Positions 42,386-51,283 of a stretch of 53,624 bases of DNA are shown here, one piece after another; position 1 is the first letter of the stretch, and each line of letters starts with the position of its first letter. The position numbers were made by a program, and so were the translations under genes. Source of the DNA: Deltaproteobacteria bacterium. Its GTDB lineage: Bacteria > Desulfobacterota > Desulfobulbia > Desulfobulbales > SURF-16. The notes beneath the pieces were generated by a model. The model worked only from the letters and a program-made list of their open reading frames with translations, ran no database searches and was not told the origin of the DNA. The DNA lies in contig JAJRUT010000122.1 of assembly GCA_024277655.1 (NCBI GenBank), forward strand, positions 1-53,624, written 5' to 3'.

Positions 42386-43966
42386 TTATGTCTCAACGCT
42401 ATAGTCCTCAAAACCTTCCACAACTACGGTGTATTCAGGGTCTTCGAGAATGTCTACCCGGACAAGCTTGTCGGCTCGGTCAATGAGTTTGCGGCAATCT
42501 GGGCTGAGGTGGGTTAAACGAAATTTCTTGCCAGCTTGTTTGTATTTCTTGGCAAGGTTATTGATCGCTTCAATTCCAGAGTGGTCGGCAACCCGTGATT
42601 CGCCGAAGTCAACGACAATTTCCTGGGGGTCATTTTCAATATTAAATTTACTATTGAAGAGTTGTACCGAGCCAAAGAAGAGTGGCCCGAAAATCTCGTA
42701 ATACTTTACCCCATCTTTATCTATATATTGCCGAGCGCGAATCCGCAGGGCGTTTTCCCAAGCAAAAACAAGGGCTGAAACGATCACCCCGGCAATAACT
42801 GCCACAGCCAGGTCATACATTACAGTGGTTATGGTAACGAGGAGGATGACAATGGCATCGGCCATGGGGATTTTATCCATGACACTGAATGTTGACCATG
42901 CAAAGGTCCCGACAACCACCATAAACATAAGACCCACAAGGGCTGCCACGGGAATCATTTCAATGTAGGAGGAAGCAAAAAGGATAAATATCAGTAGGGA
43001 CAGGGCGGCAACAATCCCCGATAAACGTCCCCGACCACCAGATTTAATATTAATAATACTCTGGCCTATCATGGCGCAACCACCCATTCCACCCATAAAG
43101 CCGTTAATGATGTTTGCCGTGCCCTGGGCAATGCTCTCCTTATTGGCGTTGCCGTGGGTGTTGGTCAGTTCATCAATGAGATTTAGAGTCATCAGGGATT
43201 CAATAAGGCCGATAGCGGCAATGATTATCGCGTAGGGTGCAATAAAATAGAGAGTTTCAAGGTTAAAGGGAATCATCGGGACATTAAAGACCGGTAAACC
43301 AGCCTTAATGCCTGTTCCTCCCTTGGCCTGAATAAAGGATAAGACCGTTTCAGTCTCGATGCCTGTCCAGTTAACGAGTAGGGCAACAGAGACGATAGCC
43401 ACAAGAGCTGCTGGAACCTTCTTGGTTATTCTGGGAAAGGTGTAGAGAATAAACATGGTTAAGGTCACAAGTCCGACCATGGTGTAGAGTTGCCTCCCCT
43501 GCATCCAGGCGTCATTGATCTTGAACATGTTAAGCTGAGCGGTGAAAATAACAATGGCCAGGCCATTGACAAAACCCATCATCACTGGATGGGGGATGAG
43601 TCTGACAAATTTGCCAAAACGAAATGCTCCCGCCATAATCTGCAGGAGCCCGGCAAGAAGGAGAGTCGCAAAGAGATACTGCAAGCCAGCACCTTCTCCT
43701 CCCATATCAGTACCTATTTTCACTAGGGACACCATGACAATGGCAGTGGCCCCTGTGGCTCCGGATATCATCCCGGGGCGACCACCAATAACCGAGGTGA
43801 CAATTCCCATCATAAAGGCGCCATAGAGTCCAACAATTGGTGAGACTCCAGCGATAAAGGCAAAGGCCACGGCTTCAGGTACCAGAGCAATGGCAACGGT
43901 AAATCCGGAGAGGATATCATCTTTGACTGAAGCGGCTCGCGCTTCAACCCATTTAAATCTTTTCAT
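42386..43966 (-). CDS. SulP family anion transporter with STAS domain
   Basis: Membrane transporter of about 526 aa, SLC26/SulP family, moving sulfate, bicarbonate or other anions. The N-terminal signature region DDILSGFTVAIALVPEAVAFAFIAGVSPIVGLYGAFMMG is at residues 14-52, followed by about ten more hydrophobic segments. The C-terminal STAS domain contains EIVVDFGESRVADHSGIEAINNL near 448. ATG 43966 is preferred over an upstream in-frame start at 44032 because MKRFKWVEARAAS is the usual start. Substrate is not evident; in a sulfate reducer sulfate is plausible, bicarbonate equally so. Confidence 0.92.
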   Translation of the reverse strand: MKRFKWVEARAASVKDDILSGFTVAIALVPEAVAFAFIAGVSPIVGLYGAFMMGIVTSVIGGRPGMISGATGATAIVMVSLVKIGTDMGGEGAGLQYLFATLLLAGLLQIMAGAFRFGKFVRLIPHPVMMGFVNGLAIVIFTAQLNMFKINDAWMQGRQLYTMVGLVTLTMFILYTFPRITKKVPAALVAIVSVALLVNWTGIETETVLSFIQAKGGTGIKAGLPVFNVPMIPFNLETLYFIAPYAIIIAAIGLIESLMTLNLIDELTNTHGNANKESIAQGTANIINGFMGGMGGCAMIGQSIINIKSGGRGRLSGIVAALSLLIFILFASSYIEMIPVAALVGLMFMVVVGTFAWSTFSVMDKIPMADAIVILLVTITTVMYDLAVAVIAGVIVSALVFAWENALRIRARQYIDKDGVKYYEIFGPLFFGSVQLFNSKFNIENDPQEIVVDFGESRVADHSGIEAINNLAKKYKQAGKKFRLTHLSPDCRKLIDRADKLVRVDILEDPEYTVVVEGFEDYSVET

Positions 43967-44060
43967 ATTAATTTTATGGTCTCGCCGGTACAGGAGGGGT
44001 AAGCCTACTTGTATTAAAGGGTGAAGACTCAAAAGAAGGTGTCTAAGGGGGAATTCGCGA

Positions 44061-44078
44061 GATTGACAGATGTCAATC
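44061..44078. promoter_or_regulatory. Perfect palindrome upstream of sulP, CRP/FNR-like half-sites
   Basis: GATTGACA, GA, TGTCAATC: perfect eight-base arms. It contains TTGAC-N4-GTCAA, close to the TTGAT-N4-ATCAA pattern of FNR-type regulators. It lies about 95 bp before the sulP start. The regulator is unknown. Confidence 0.5.
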
Positions 44079-44150
44079 TGTGATCAGGACAGATATGTCT
44101 TCCCGGCGGGGCTGAGAGACATGGCAGTGGGGAAGTTGACCCTTAAAAAA

Positions 44151-44187
44151 AACTTGAAGATCGCTGTGAAACTCACCTCTTCAAGTT
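44151..44187 (-). terminator. Hairpin with T run on the minus strand upstream of sulP
   Basis: AACTTGAAGA pairs perfectly with TCTTCAAGTT; on the minus strand the hairpin is followed by seven Ts. No minus-strand gene ends here, so it could be a leader attenuator for sulP or the end of an unseen small RNA. Confidence 0.4.
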
Positions 44188-44361
44188 ATAAAGCTCTGCG
44201 ATAACAAACTACAGGACGGTGACTAATACAAAACAGAGAGTTGCGAGTCAAGGTGTTTTGCTGGTGCTTCGTGCTTTTTCACCTGATAACACCGGATGTG
44301 CATTGCCGATATGCGTGGTGCTGGTAAGCGTAGACCCTTTTGCTTTAGGCTAATAAACCGC

Positions 44362-44390
44362 TTGCACCTCAAGTTTAAATCGTCTATAAA
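44362..44390 (+). promoter_or_regulatory. Promoter of nikR
   Basis: TTGCAC at 44362-44367 and TATAAA at 44385-44390 with a 17-bp spacer; start of transcription expected near 44397. Confidence 0.55.
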
Positions 44391-44419
44391 TAATACTTTT
44401 CAAACAAAAGGTGTTATTT
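44388..44419 (+). promoter_or_regulatory. Candidate NikR operator
   Basis: AAATAATAC at 44388-44396 and GTGTTATTT at 44411-44419 form an inverted repeat with one mismatch and a 14-bp spacer. It overlaps the -10 box and abuts the nikR ATG, so NikR binding would block its own gene. Assignment is from position and symmetry only. Confidence 0.42.
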
Positions 44420-44830
44420 ATGCTGAAGCGATTTTCTATCTCCCTTGAAGAAGACCTCCTTGATGACTTTGATCAGGTGATCACCGACAAAAAATACAAG
44501 AATCGTTCCGAGGCCATTCGTGACCTGATCCGCAACTCTTTTGTGGAGAATGAGTGGGCCGATGATAAGGATGTTATGGGGGTGATTACCTTGGTCTACG
44601 ATCACCACCAGCCGAATTTGCAGGAGAAAATCACTGAACTGCAACATAATTTTTTCCAGCAGATTGTCTCCACTACCCATGTCCACATGGATCATCATAA
44701 CTGCATGGAAGTGATTATTGTTAGGGGTAAGGCGGCTGAGGTCTCGCGTCTTGCCGATGATCTGAATTCGGCGCGAGGAGTGCGAAATTGTCGGCTTGCC
44801 ATGAGTTCCACCGGTAAGCATTTGCATTAA
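44420..44830 (+). CDS. nikR: Nickel-responsive regulator NikR
   Basis: Ribbon-helix-helix repressor with C-terminal ACT-like nickel domain, 136 aa. The N-terminal strand RFSISLEEDLLDDFD and the RSEAIRDLIRNSF helix form the DNA-binding part. Nickel ligands of the E. coli protein (His76, His87, His89, Cys95) have matches in VYDHHQP, STTHVHMDHHNCMEVIIV. ATG 44420 is chosen over GTG 44411. It heads the nickel transporter genes and probably controls them and itself. Confidence 0.95.
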   Translation: MLKRFSISLEEDLLDDFDQVITDKKYKNRSEAIRDLIRNSFVENEWADDKDVMGVITLVYDHHQPNLQEKITELQHNFFQQIVSTTHVHMDHHNCMEVIIVRGKAAEVSRLADDLNSARGVRNCRLAMSSTGKHLH

Positions 44831-44877
44831 CTCAGGTGCTTAGTTCTCAATTCCAAATTCATAAAACGTGAAATGTT

Positions 44878-45477
44878 ATGCATTTATCTGAAGGTATTGT
44901 CTCCATGCCTATCCTTATAGGTGGAGGGGCGTTGGCAACTGTTGGTACCATTATTGGTTTAAAAAAGATTGATGAAGATCATATTATGACAACCGCCATG
45001 TTGTCGGCCACCTTTTTTGTGGCTTCACTCATCCATGTTCCCATTGGCCCTGGTTCGGTTCACCTGTTGCTAAATGGTTTGATGGCCTTGATTTTGGGTT
45101 GGGCCTGCATCCCGGCGATTCTTGTGGCTCTGGCGCTGCAGGCTGTTTTCTTTCAGTATGGGGGACTCACCGTGCTTGGGGTGAATGTGGTGATAATTGG
45201 CGGTGGCGGTCTTCTCGGTTCCTGCCTGTTCCGGGGGATGTTGCAAAGACCGAAGTTACGGAAACTGGCAGGGCTCCTTTCTGGTTTCTTTTCGGTGGCG
45301 TGTGCCGCCTTATTTCTCTGTATTACTCTCCTTACTACAGGTGAGGAATTTGTCGGTACAGCACAGGTTATTTTTGCGGCTCATCTACCTGTGATGGTGG
45401 TGGAGGGGGTGATAACTATGTTTATTGTTTCATTCCTTGCCAAGGTGCAACCTGAGATTTTGGGGATTAAATCATGA
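44878..45477 (+). CDS. nikM: NikM/CbiM substrate-capture subunit of nickel ECF transporter
   Basis: Membrane S-component of a group-I ECF transporter, 199 aa, about six helices. The start MHLSEGIVS gives the Met-His N-terminus that binds the metal in this family, which also supports ATG 44878. HVPIGPGSVHLLLNGLMALILGW near residue 51 is the signature segment. NikR upstream points to nickel rather than cobalt. Its stop overlaps the nikL start by four bases (ATGA). Confidence 0.93.
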   Translation: MHLSEGIVSMPILIGGGALATVGTIIGLKKIDEDHIMTTAMLSATFFVASLIHVPIGPGSVHLLLNGLMALILGWACIPAILVALALQAVFFQYGGLTVLGVNVVIIGGGGLLGSCLFRGMLQRPKLRKLAGLLSGFFSVACAALFLCITLLTTGEEFVGTAQVIFAAHLPVMVVEGVITMFIVSFLAKVQPEILGIKS

Positions 45478-46055
45478 AAAATAGGCTTATTATTGTTGTT
45501 GGTCTGGCAGTTCTTCTCGGGTTTTCCTCTTCCTGTCTTGCTCATAAGATCACCGTCTTTGGCTATGTCGAGCAAGGGGTGGTGAAGACGGAGTCCATGT
45601 TCAGCGGTGGGCGGGTGGCTCAGGACTGCTCCCTTTCCATTGATAGTGGTGGTGGTTCTGTTTTTATCGGTAAAACGGATGAGAGAGGGCTACTTGACTT
45701 CCCTGTCCCTGATCAGGCAGAAGGGTTTGATCTGGTGGTGGTTTGCGGTGATGGGCATCGAGGTTCCTGGCGGATTGAGGCTGAGGAGTTTGTGGCGATG
45801 GGTGCAACTCCAGGAGGTGATATGTCTGCAAAGGACGCGGTATCTGTCTCCGCAACTGTACCAGTGACAGTGCCGAGCGATTTTCGCAGGATCCTACGGG
45901 AGGAATTGACCGCTGAACTTGGACCTATCAATCGTCAGCTTACCAAGTTGCGTCAAGACAAGATTTCCCTTGCTGATATCATGGGTGGCCTTGGCTATTT
46001 TCTTGGTCTTGCCGGTCTTGCCAGCTATATGCGTTTTCGTAAGTGCGGGAAGTAG
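45474..46055 (+). CDS. nikL: NikL-type auxiliary subunit of nickel transporter
   Basis: 193 aa protein with an N-terminal signal or anchor (about 4-22), a periplasmic beta-rich domain beginning HKITVFGYVEQGVVKTES that may present metal through His 24, a flexible Ala/Val/Pro stretch, and a C-terminal membrane helix (about 165-187, YFLGLAGLASYM). This layout matches NikL, which assists NikM. It overlaps nikM by four bases; nikQ starts three bases after its stop. Confidence 0.83.
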   Translation: MKNRLIIVVGLAVLLGFSSSCLAHKITVFGYVEQGVVKTESMFSGGRVAQDCSLSIDSGGGSVFIGKTDERGLLDFPVPDQAEGFDLVVVCGDGHRGSWRIEAEEFVAMGATPGGDMSAKDAVSVSATVPVTVPSDFRRILREELTAELGPINRQLTKLRQDKISLADIMGGLGYFLGLAGLASYMRFRKCGK

Positions 46056-46058
46056 GTT

Positions 46059-46811
46059 TTGAATTTTGAACAGTGGGCCGTGGGGGATTCCCTCTTTCAC
46101 CGGGTAAGTTCGCCGTTTAAAATGATTGCCGCCATCTGTTTTTGCTTTGGACTTGCCTCCTGTAAGCAGGTTGACGCGGCACTTATGGGGCTATTTTTTA
46201 CCATTTGTGGCGTCTTGCTTGCGCGTATCTCCCTGCTGGCGTTGTTGCAACGCCTCGTCTTGGTCAATATATTCACCCTCGTTTGTTGGTTTACCCTACC
46301 TGTCACGGTGGTGGGCAGGGCGGTGGCTCATATCTGGTTTTTGTCCATATCCGCTGAAGGTTTAGCTTTGGCCCTGTTAATTACGATTAAGACCAATGCC
46401 TTGGTACTGGCCTTTGTGGTGCTTATTGGGACATCCTCGGTGGTTGATCTTGGTCATGGTTTACGGGTCTTGAAAATACCCCAAAAGCTCTGTCTGCTTC
46501 TGCTCTTTTCCTACCGTTATATCTTTGTTATTTATGATGAGTACCGGCGCTTAAGTCGGGCGGCCATATTGCGCAGTTTCAGGCCAACCTCCTCCATGCA
46601 CACCTATCAGACCTATGGTAACCTCTTTGGTATGACCCTTGTTAAGGGCTGGCAACGGGCCGGGCGGGTGCGTGATGCCATGGTGCTTCGCGGCTTTTCC
46701 GGTGAGTTTGTGGCGTTAAGTACCGTGAAGATCTGTTTGGCAGACTGGTTGCTTGTAATCGTGGTTTTTTGTTGCACGGCTGTTGTTCTTGCTGTTGAAT
46801 ATCGTCTTTAA
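46059..46811 (+). CDS. nikQ: NikQ/CbiQ transmembrane (T) component
   Basis: Energy-coupling membrane subunit, 250 aa with about five to six helices. The two coupling motifs that contact the ATPase are visible: AAILRSFRP near residue 168 and RAGRVRDAMVLRGFSG near 200, each with the A-R-G type core (here ILRSF and LRGF). The start is TTG 46059, three bases after the nikL stop; no nearby ATG fits. Confidence 0.9.
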   Translation: MNFEQWAVGDSLFHRVSSPFKMIAAICFCFGLASCKQVDAALMGLFFTICGVLLARISLLALLQRLVLVNIFTLVCWFTLPVTVVGRAVAHIWFLSISAEGLALALLITIKTNALVLAFVVLIGTSSVVDLGHGLRVLKIPQKLCLLLLFSYRYIFVIYDEYRRLSRAAILRSFRPTSSMHTYQTYGNLFGMTLVKGWQRAGRVRDAMVLRGFSGEFVALSTVKICLADWLLVIVVFCCTAVVLAVEYRL

Positions 46812-46828
46812 AAAAAGTTGAGTCCCCC

Positions 46829-47563
46829 ATGAATCCATCCTGTCTGCGCCTCAAGAAAATCTCATTTGCTCACCCGTCGCAACCACAACTATTTACAGGG
46901 CTTGATTTTGAGCTTTCCTCCGGCAAGGTTGGCCTTATCGGCCAAAATGGTAGTGGTAAGACAACCCTGCTTTATCTTATTATGGGACTGCACCAACCAG
47001 TCGCTGGTGGGGTGTATCTTGATGAGCGTTTGATTGCCAGTCGTGATGATCTGCGTTATCTGCGCCGCCATGTTGGTTTTTTATTTCAGGATGCCGATGA
47101 CCAGCTCTTTTCGCCAACGGTTATTGAAGATGTAGCCTTTGGCCCGTTAAATCTTGGTGACAGTCCGGATGTTGCGCGGCAGAAGAGTCTGGATATTCTC
47201 AACCGTCTGGGCCTTATTGGTTTCGAGGATCGGTTGACCCATAACCTCTCCGGTGGTGAGAAAAAACTGGTTGCCCTGGCGACTATTTTGGTGATGCAGC
47301 CCCGGTTCTTACTTCTCGATGAACCTACCAATAGTCTTGATTCGGCAACCAGGGCGCGATTGGTTGCAATTATTGACAACCTTGATGTTCCCATGTTGAT
47401 TATTTCCCATGACTGGGATTTTCTGGCCCAGACCACCTCCCAGGTCTATTCTCTTGACCATGGTCATTTGCATTTGAGTGAAACTAAGTGTTTGCATACC
47501 CATCCCCACGCCCATGCCCACGGCGATCATCCCCATGGACACAGCGGCTTAGCTCATGATTGA
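46829..47563 (+). CDS. nikO: NikO/CbiO ATPase with His-rich tail
   Basis: ATP-binding subunit of the nickel ECF transporter, 244 aa. Walker A is IGQNGSGKTTL near residue 38, Q-loop FLFQDADDQLFSPTVIEDVAFGP near 85, signature NLSGGEKKLVALA near 138 and Walker B FLLLDEPTNSLD near 158, then ISHDWDF. The last 30 residues hold about ten His (HTHPHAHAHGDHPHGH), absent from ordinary CbiO, likely a nickel store or sensor. The 3' end overlaps the PHP gene by eight bases. Confidence 0.93.
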   Translation: MNPSCLRLKKISFAHPSQPQLFTGLDFELSSGKVGLIGQNGSGKTTLLYLIMGLHQPVAGGVYLDERLIASRDDLRYLRRHVGFLFQDADDQLFSPTVIEDVAFGPLNLGDSPDVARQKSLDILNRLGLIGFEDRLTHNLSGGEKKLVALATILVMQPRFLLLDEPTNSLDSATRARLVAIIDNLDVPMLIISHDWDFLAQTTSQVYSLDHGHLHLSETKCLHTHPHAHAHGDHPHGHSGLAHD

Positions 47564-48314
47564 CCTATTGTCAGATGGTCATGTTCATACGAAACTCTGC
47601 CATCACGCCTTTGGTGAAATGGAGGATTATGTAAAGGCGGGAATTGCAAAGGGGCTGCGGCAGTTGATCTTCCTTGACCATTTTGAGATTGGCATTTCCT
47701 ATTTTGAAACGACGTGGCTCACAGCGGATGATTTTCGTATCTACCGCCAGGAGGGCCAGCGTTTACGGGAGAAATACAAGGGGCATATTGGTGTTGGTAT
47801 TGGCGTTGAGGTGGGATTTAACCCTGACTATATTGTCGAAACCAACCGGTTTATTCGGGCCCATGATTGGGCGAGAGTTGGTTTGTCCTACCACTTTATG
47901 CCGGTTGTTGGAGCGAACCATATCAATATGCTCAGTCGCAAACACGCCAATATCCAGAGAATTTCCGACTATGGTCATGGTCAGATGCTTGATGATTATT
48001 ATGCAGGGTTACTCAAAGCCGTAAAGAGTATTGATGCCGATGTGGTCTGTCATCTGGATGCGGGGCTGCGTAACTCAAAAAATGTGGTGTATGAAGAGCG
48101 TCACTGGGGGCTAATTGCCGAAATTCTCCAGGTGATGGTGGGGCGCAAGATGGCCCTTGAAATCAATACCTCAGGCTACGCTCTCAGGGGCGAACCGTTT
48201 CCGCGACAAAGAATTATTGAGATGGCGCAGGGACTTAAACTTCCCTTGGTGCTTGGTTCGGATGCCCATAAACCGGAACAGGTCGGGCGTAATTTTGAAT
48301 TGGTTACAGAATGA
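47556..48314 (+). CDS. PHP domain phosphatase, histidinol-phosphatase-like
   Basis: PHP superfamily metal-dependent hydrolase of 252 aa. Motif I is DGHVHTKLCHHA at residue 7, then FLDHFEIGI near 38, GVEVGFNPDY near 86, HFMPVVGANHIN near 112, CHLDAGLRN near 165 and LGSDAHKPEQVG near 231, supplying His and Asp ligands. It resembles HisK-type histidinol phosphatase, but the gene overlaps nikO rather than his genes, so the substrate is open. Confidence 0.85.
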   Translation: MIDLLSDGHVHTKLCHHAFGEMEDYVKAGIAKGLRQLIFLDHFEIGISYFETTWLTADDFRIYRQEGQRLREKYKGHIGVGIGVEVGFNPDYIVETNRFIRAHDWARVGLSYHFMPVVGANHINMLSRKHANIQRISDYGHGQMLDDYYAGLLKAVKSIDADVVCHLDAGLRNSKNVVYEERHWGLIAEILQVMVGRKMALEINTSGYALRGEPFPRQRIIEMAQGLKLPLVLGSDAHKPEQVGRNFELVTE

Positions 48315-48378
48315 GCAATGCAAGGGGCCAAGAGGTAACGTGTTGTATTCTTGATCTCTCTCCCTCTGCATTCTCGTC

Positions 48379-48768
48379 CTAAAGTTCAATAATAAGTGGT
48401 ATTTGATGGAGTGATTTTGAGGTTGAGCGGGTAGAGGCCAGCGACCAGTTGCTTACTGTTGCTGTGTCACCGAGGATCTTGTCTATTTCTTGAGCCACGC
48501 CTTTAATGTTGAGGAGGGGGTGGCGGGAAAAGACCTCAGGCAGGCCGTAGGTCAGGTTACACACCAGACAGCACCCGGGACGTTCGAGAAGATTGAGGAC
48601 AAAATGCACCTTGTTGGCTGATTGGTCAAATCCCTCAAAGCGCAGTTGGATATCATAGGCCCCTTCAGAGGCATCGCCAAATAATGCTTCAAAAAATTCA
48701 TCGGATTTTGTTTTCGGAAATATTTTATCACAGACTTCATCTGTGAAAAGTTGTTGCATATCAGCCAT
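48379..48768 (-). CDS. Conserved small protein of sulfate reducers
   Basis: 129 aa cytoplasmic protein. It begins with an acidic/aromatic region, MQQLFTDEVCDKIFPKTKSDEFFEALFGDASEGAYDI, and has a CCLVCNLTYGLPEVFSRHPLLNIKG segment near 66-90 with a CxxC pair. I recall closely similar sequences in many Desulfobacterota under misleading names; no function is known to me. It is divergent from the UvrD-type helicase gene. Confidence 0.72.
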   Translation of the reverse strand: MADMQQLFTDEVCDKIFPKTKSDEFFEALFGDASEGAYDIQLRFEGFDQSANKVHFVLNLLERPGCCLVCNLTYGLPEVFSRHPLLNIKGVAQEIDKILGDTATVSNWSLASTRSTSKSLHQIPLIIEL

Positions 48769-48908
48769 CTTGAGAACCTCGGCAAGTGTTATTTAGAGTT
48801 AAGTTAAAAGAGTCGCGCATGATAACCTGTCAGGGGGAATGGGTCAATAAGAACCGCTGGCCTGGATGCTGTTTTTTTGTTCTATTCTATCCCCAAAATA
48901 ACCAGTTT

Positions 48909-51101
48909 ATGGTACAGATCAAAGGTATGAAACAACCATCTCTTTTTGCTGAACCAGCTGAAAAAATTCCGACCGCTTCAAGGGTCGTAACGGGGCTGAA
49001 TGCCGCGCAACTTGAGGCCGTCACCACCATTGATGGCCCGGTTCTGGTTATTGCCGGTGCAGGTACCGGCAAGACCCGTACCCTTGTCCATCGTATGGCC
49101 CATCTGGTGGAGCAGGGCATTGCCCCTGAGGCCATACTCCTTCTTACCTTTACCCGCAAGGCCTCCCAGGAGATGCTGAACCGCGCCTCTCTCCTTATGC
49201 AGGAGTCCTGCGGTCAGGTTATGGGGGGGACGTTCCATGGCGTTGCTAACCTCCTGCTGCGTAAATATGGCCAGCATATCGGCTACCCCTCCCATTTTTC
49301 CATTCTTGATCGCGGTGATGCCGAGGGGATTGTCAACCTGCTGAAATCGTCCTTGCAACTCACCGGGGCCGGTAAGCGTTTTCCGTCCAAAAGGGCAGTG
49401 GTCAATATGATTTCCGGGGCGGTTAACAAGAATAAGGATTTCGAAGAGTATCTTGAGGACCGCTACTTTCACCTCCTTGAGTTTAGGGATGATCTCCGTC
49501 TAATTCGCTCTCATTATCAGCAGTTTAAGAAGGACCATGCCTTGATGGATTATGACGATCTTCTGGTAAATTTTCGTGATGTGTTGCGGGATTATCCTGA
49601 GGTTCGGCACGAGGTGGCGACTCGGTTTCAGTATGTGATGGTCGATGAATATCAGGATACCAACCGCATTCAGGCCGAGATTGTCAAGTTAATTGCCGGG
49701 GAGCATACCAACGTCATGGTGGTTGGTGATGATGCCCAGTCGATCTACAGCTTTCGGGGAGCTGATTTTCAAAATATCATGGAGTTTCCGGATCTTTTTG
49801 CCGGGACGAAGATTGTTCGTCTTGAGGAGAATTATCGGTCGGTGCAACCCATCCTTGAAGCCACCAATGCCATTATCGGTAATGCGGCGGAAAAATACGC
49901 CAAAACCCTATACTCAAACCTTGCGTCTGAGGATAAACCCGTCCTTTATAAACCCCGGGATGAGAATGGTCAGGCTCGGTATGTGGTTGAAAAGATACTT
50001 GAATTTCAAAAGGAAGGGGTGCCCATGTCAGAAATGGCGGTACTCTTTCGCTCTGGATTTCATTCCTATAAGCTTGAGCTAGAACTTGCCAATCATGGTA
50101 TTTCGTTTGAAAAGCGGGGGGGGATGAAGCTCACCGAAACGGCCCATATTAAAGACGTGTTGGCCTATCTCAAGGTGCAGTGTAACCCTGCGGATCGTTT
50201 GTCCTGGAACCGGATTTTGCTCCAACTTGAAAAGGTGGGGCCAAAGACGGCAGAGAAGATACTCGCCACCATAAAAGAGGGTGATGAACCGGCAGAGGTG
50301 CTTGCTGCCTATAAGGCCGGTAAATCTTGGAAGACGGGGCTGGATAAACTGGTTGCGGCCCTTGTGCAGATAACTAATGTGCCTACCCCTGGCGCAAAAC
50401 TTGCCGTGGTGCTTGATTATTATCAGCCGATCTTTGAGCGTCTCTTTGCCGATGATTATCCGTCCCGGAGCCGCGATCTCGATCAACTCCGTGATCTTTT
50501 GTCTGGCTATGATGCCCTCCAGGCCTTCATTGATGACGCGGTTCTTGACCCTCCGGCGGAGGCCGGGAAAAACGGGTTGGTTGGTGAGCAGCTTATCCTC
50601 TCCACCGTGCATTCCTCCAAGGGCCTTGAGTGGCAGAAGGTGTTTGTCTTAAATCTTGTGGAGGGTAAATTCCCCTCAGGTCAGGCCCAGTTACCGGAGG
50701 AGCGGGAGGAGGAACGGCGCCTGCTCTATGTCGCCGCCACAAGGGCCAAGGAGCATCTATTTATGCTGGCCCCCCGGATGACCATGGGCCACGACCGGAT
50801 GATGCAATCGTCCATCACCAGTGAGTTTATTGACGATGTGCCGTTGTCACTTCTTGATGGCGGGGTTGATTATGGGGCTTATGTGCCACCTGTACCTAAA
50901 TTTGCAAAGCCTGTCGAAACGAAAATTACCGGGGCCGAAAAGAGTCTTGATGCCTTCACCACCGGTGCCACCGTCCAACATAATTTTTTTGGCATGGGCA
51001 AGGTGATTAAAGTTTTGCCTCCGAAGACAGTTGAGATATTTTTTAAACGCCATGGCCTTAAGAAACTGCATCTGGATTATGCGAAGCTTGAACTTGTTTG
51101 A
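48909..51101 (+). CDS. UvrD/PcrA-family superfamily 1 DNA helicase
   Basis: 3'-5' DNA helicase of about 730 aa. It begins with the Q-motif LNAAQLEAV, then Walker A VIAGAGTGKTRTLVHRM, TFTRKASQEM, GTFHGVANLLLRKYG, DEYQDTNRIQ (motif II), VGDDAQSIYSFRGAD, LEENYRS, then VHSSKGLEWQKVFV and EERRLLYVAATRAK. A C-terminal tail QHNFFGMGKVIKVLPPKTVEIFF resembles the PcrA RNAP-binding Tudor domain. Start is uncertain: ATG 48909 or 48927; a GTG at 48786 is in frame but gives a poor N-terminus. Confidence 0.92.
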   Translation: MVQIKGMKQPSLFAEPAEKIPTASRVVTGLNAAQLEAVTTIDGPVLVIAGAGTGKTRTLVHRMAHLVEQGIAPEAILLLTFTRKASQEMLNRASLLMQESCGQVMGGTFHGVANLLLRKYGQHIGYPSHFSILDRGDAEGIVNLLKSSLQLTGAGKRFPSKRAVVNMISGAVNKNKDFEEYLEDRYFHLLEFRDDLRLIRSHYQQFKKDHALMDYDDLLVNFRDVLRDYPEVRHEVATRFQYVMVDEYQDTNRIQAEIVKLIAGEHTNVMVVGDDAQSIYSFRGADFQNIMEFPDLFAGTKIVRLEENYRSVQPILEATNAIIGNAAEKYAKTLYSNLASEDKPVLYKPRDENGQARYVVEKILEFQKEGVPMSEMAVLFRSGFHSYKLELELANHGISFEKRGGMKLTETAHIKDVLAYLKVQCNPADRLSWNRILLQLEKVGPKTAEKILATIKEGDEPAEVLAAYKAGKSWKTGLDKLVAALVQITNVPTPGAKLAVVLDYYQPIFERLFADDYPSRSRDLDQLRDLLSGYDALQAFIDDAVLDPPAEAGKNGLVGEQLILSTVHSSKGLEWQKVFVLNLVEGKFPSGQAQLPEEREEERRLLYVAATRAKEHLFMLAPRMTMGHDRMMQSSITSEFIDDVPLSLLDGGVDYGAYVPPVPKFAKPVETKITGAEKSLDAFTTGATVQHNFFGMGKVIKVLPPKTVEIFFKRHGLKKLHLDYAKLELV

Positions 51102-51121
51102 ATGGGGCGTCTTGGGCCTGG

Positions 51122-51243
51122 TTGCAAAGTCCGGTTTGAAAATCTAAGTGTATTAAGTCAGGATCTTTGTGCCCCTCCAGAAAGAGGCCCAAAAAATCTC
51201 TCGCAGGTAAGCCACGACTCCGAGTCCTTAACGGACATTGCTG
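51122..51243 (-). repeat. Truncated MITE-like element, copy D (about 122 bp)
   Basis: The right part CTCGCAGGTAAGCCACGACTCC through the terminal AACGGACATTGCTG matches copies A and C. The left end TTGCAAAGTCCGG matches poorly. The internal palindrome is missing and no direct repeat is visible, so this is a decayed copy. It lies just before folC. Confidence 0.6.
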
Positions 51244-51283
51244 AGTTTGAACTATAAAAGAACAGGGATTACAGTACAATAAA

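Larger units (their letters stand above)
43967..44419. other. Divergent regulatory region between sulP and nikR
   Basis: About 450 bp without a coding gene. It holds a perfect palindrome at 44061-44078, a hairpin at 44151-44187, and the nikR promoter and operator at 44362-44419. Confidence 0.5.

Noticed and set aside
44101..44150. TPP riboswitch (a GGGGCTGAGA stretch)
   Set aside because: The partner motif (ACCTGATCTGG type) is missing, it lies on the strand opposite to sulP, and no thiamine gene is near.
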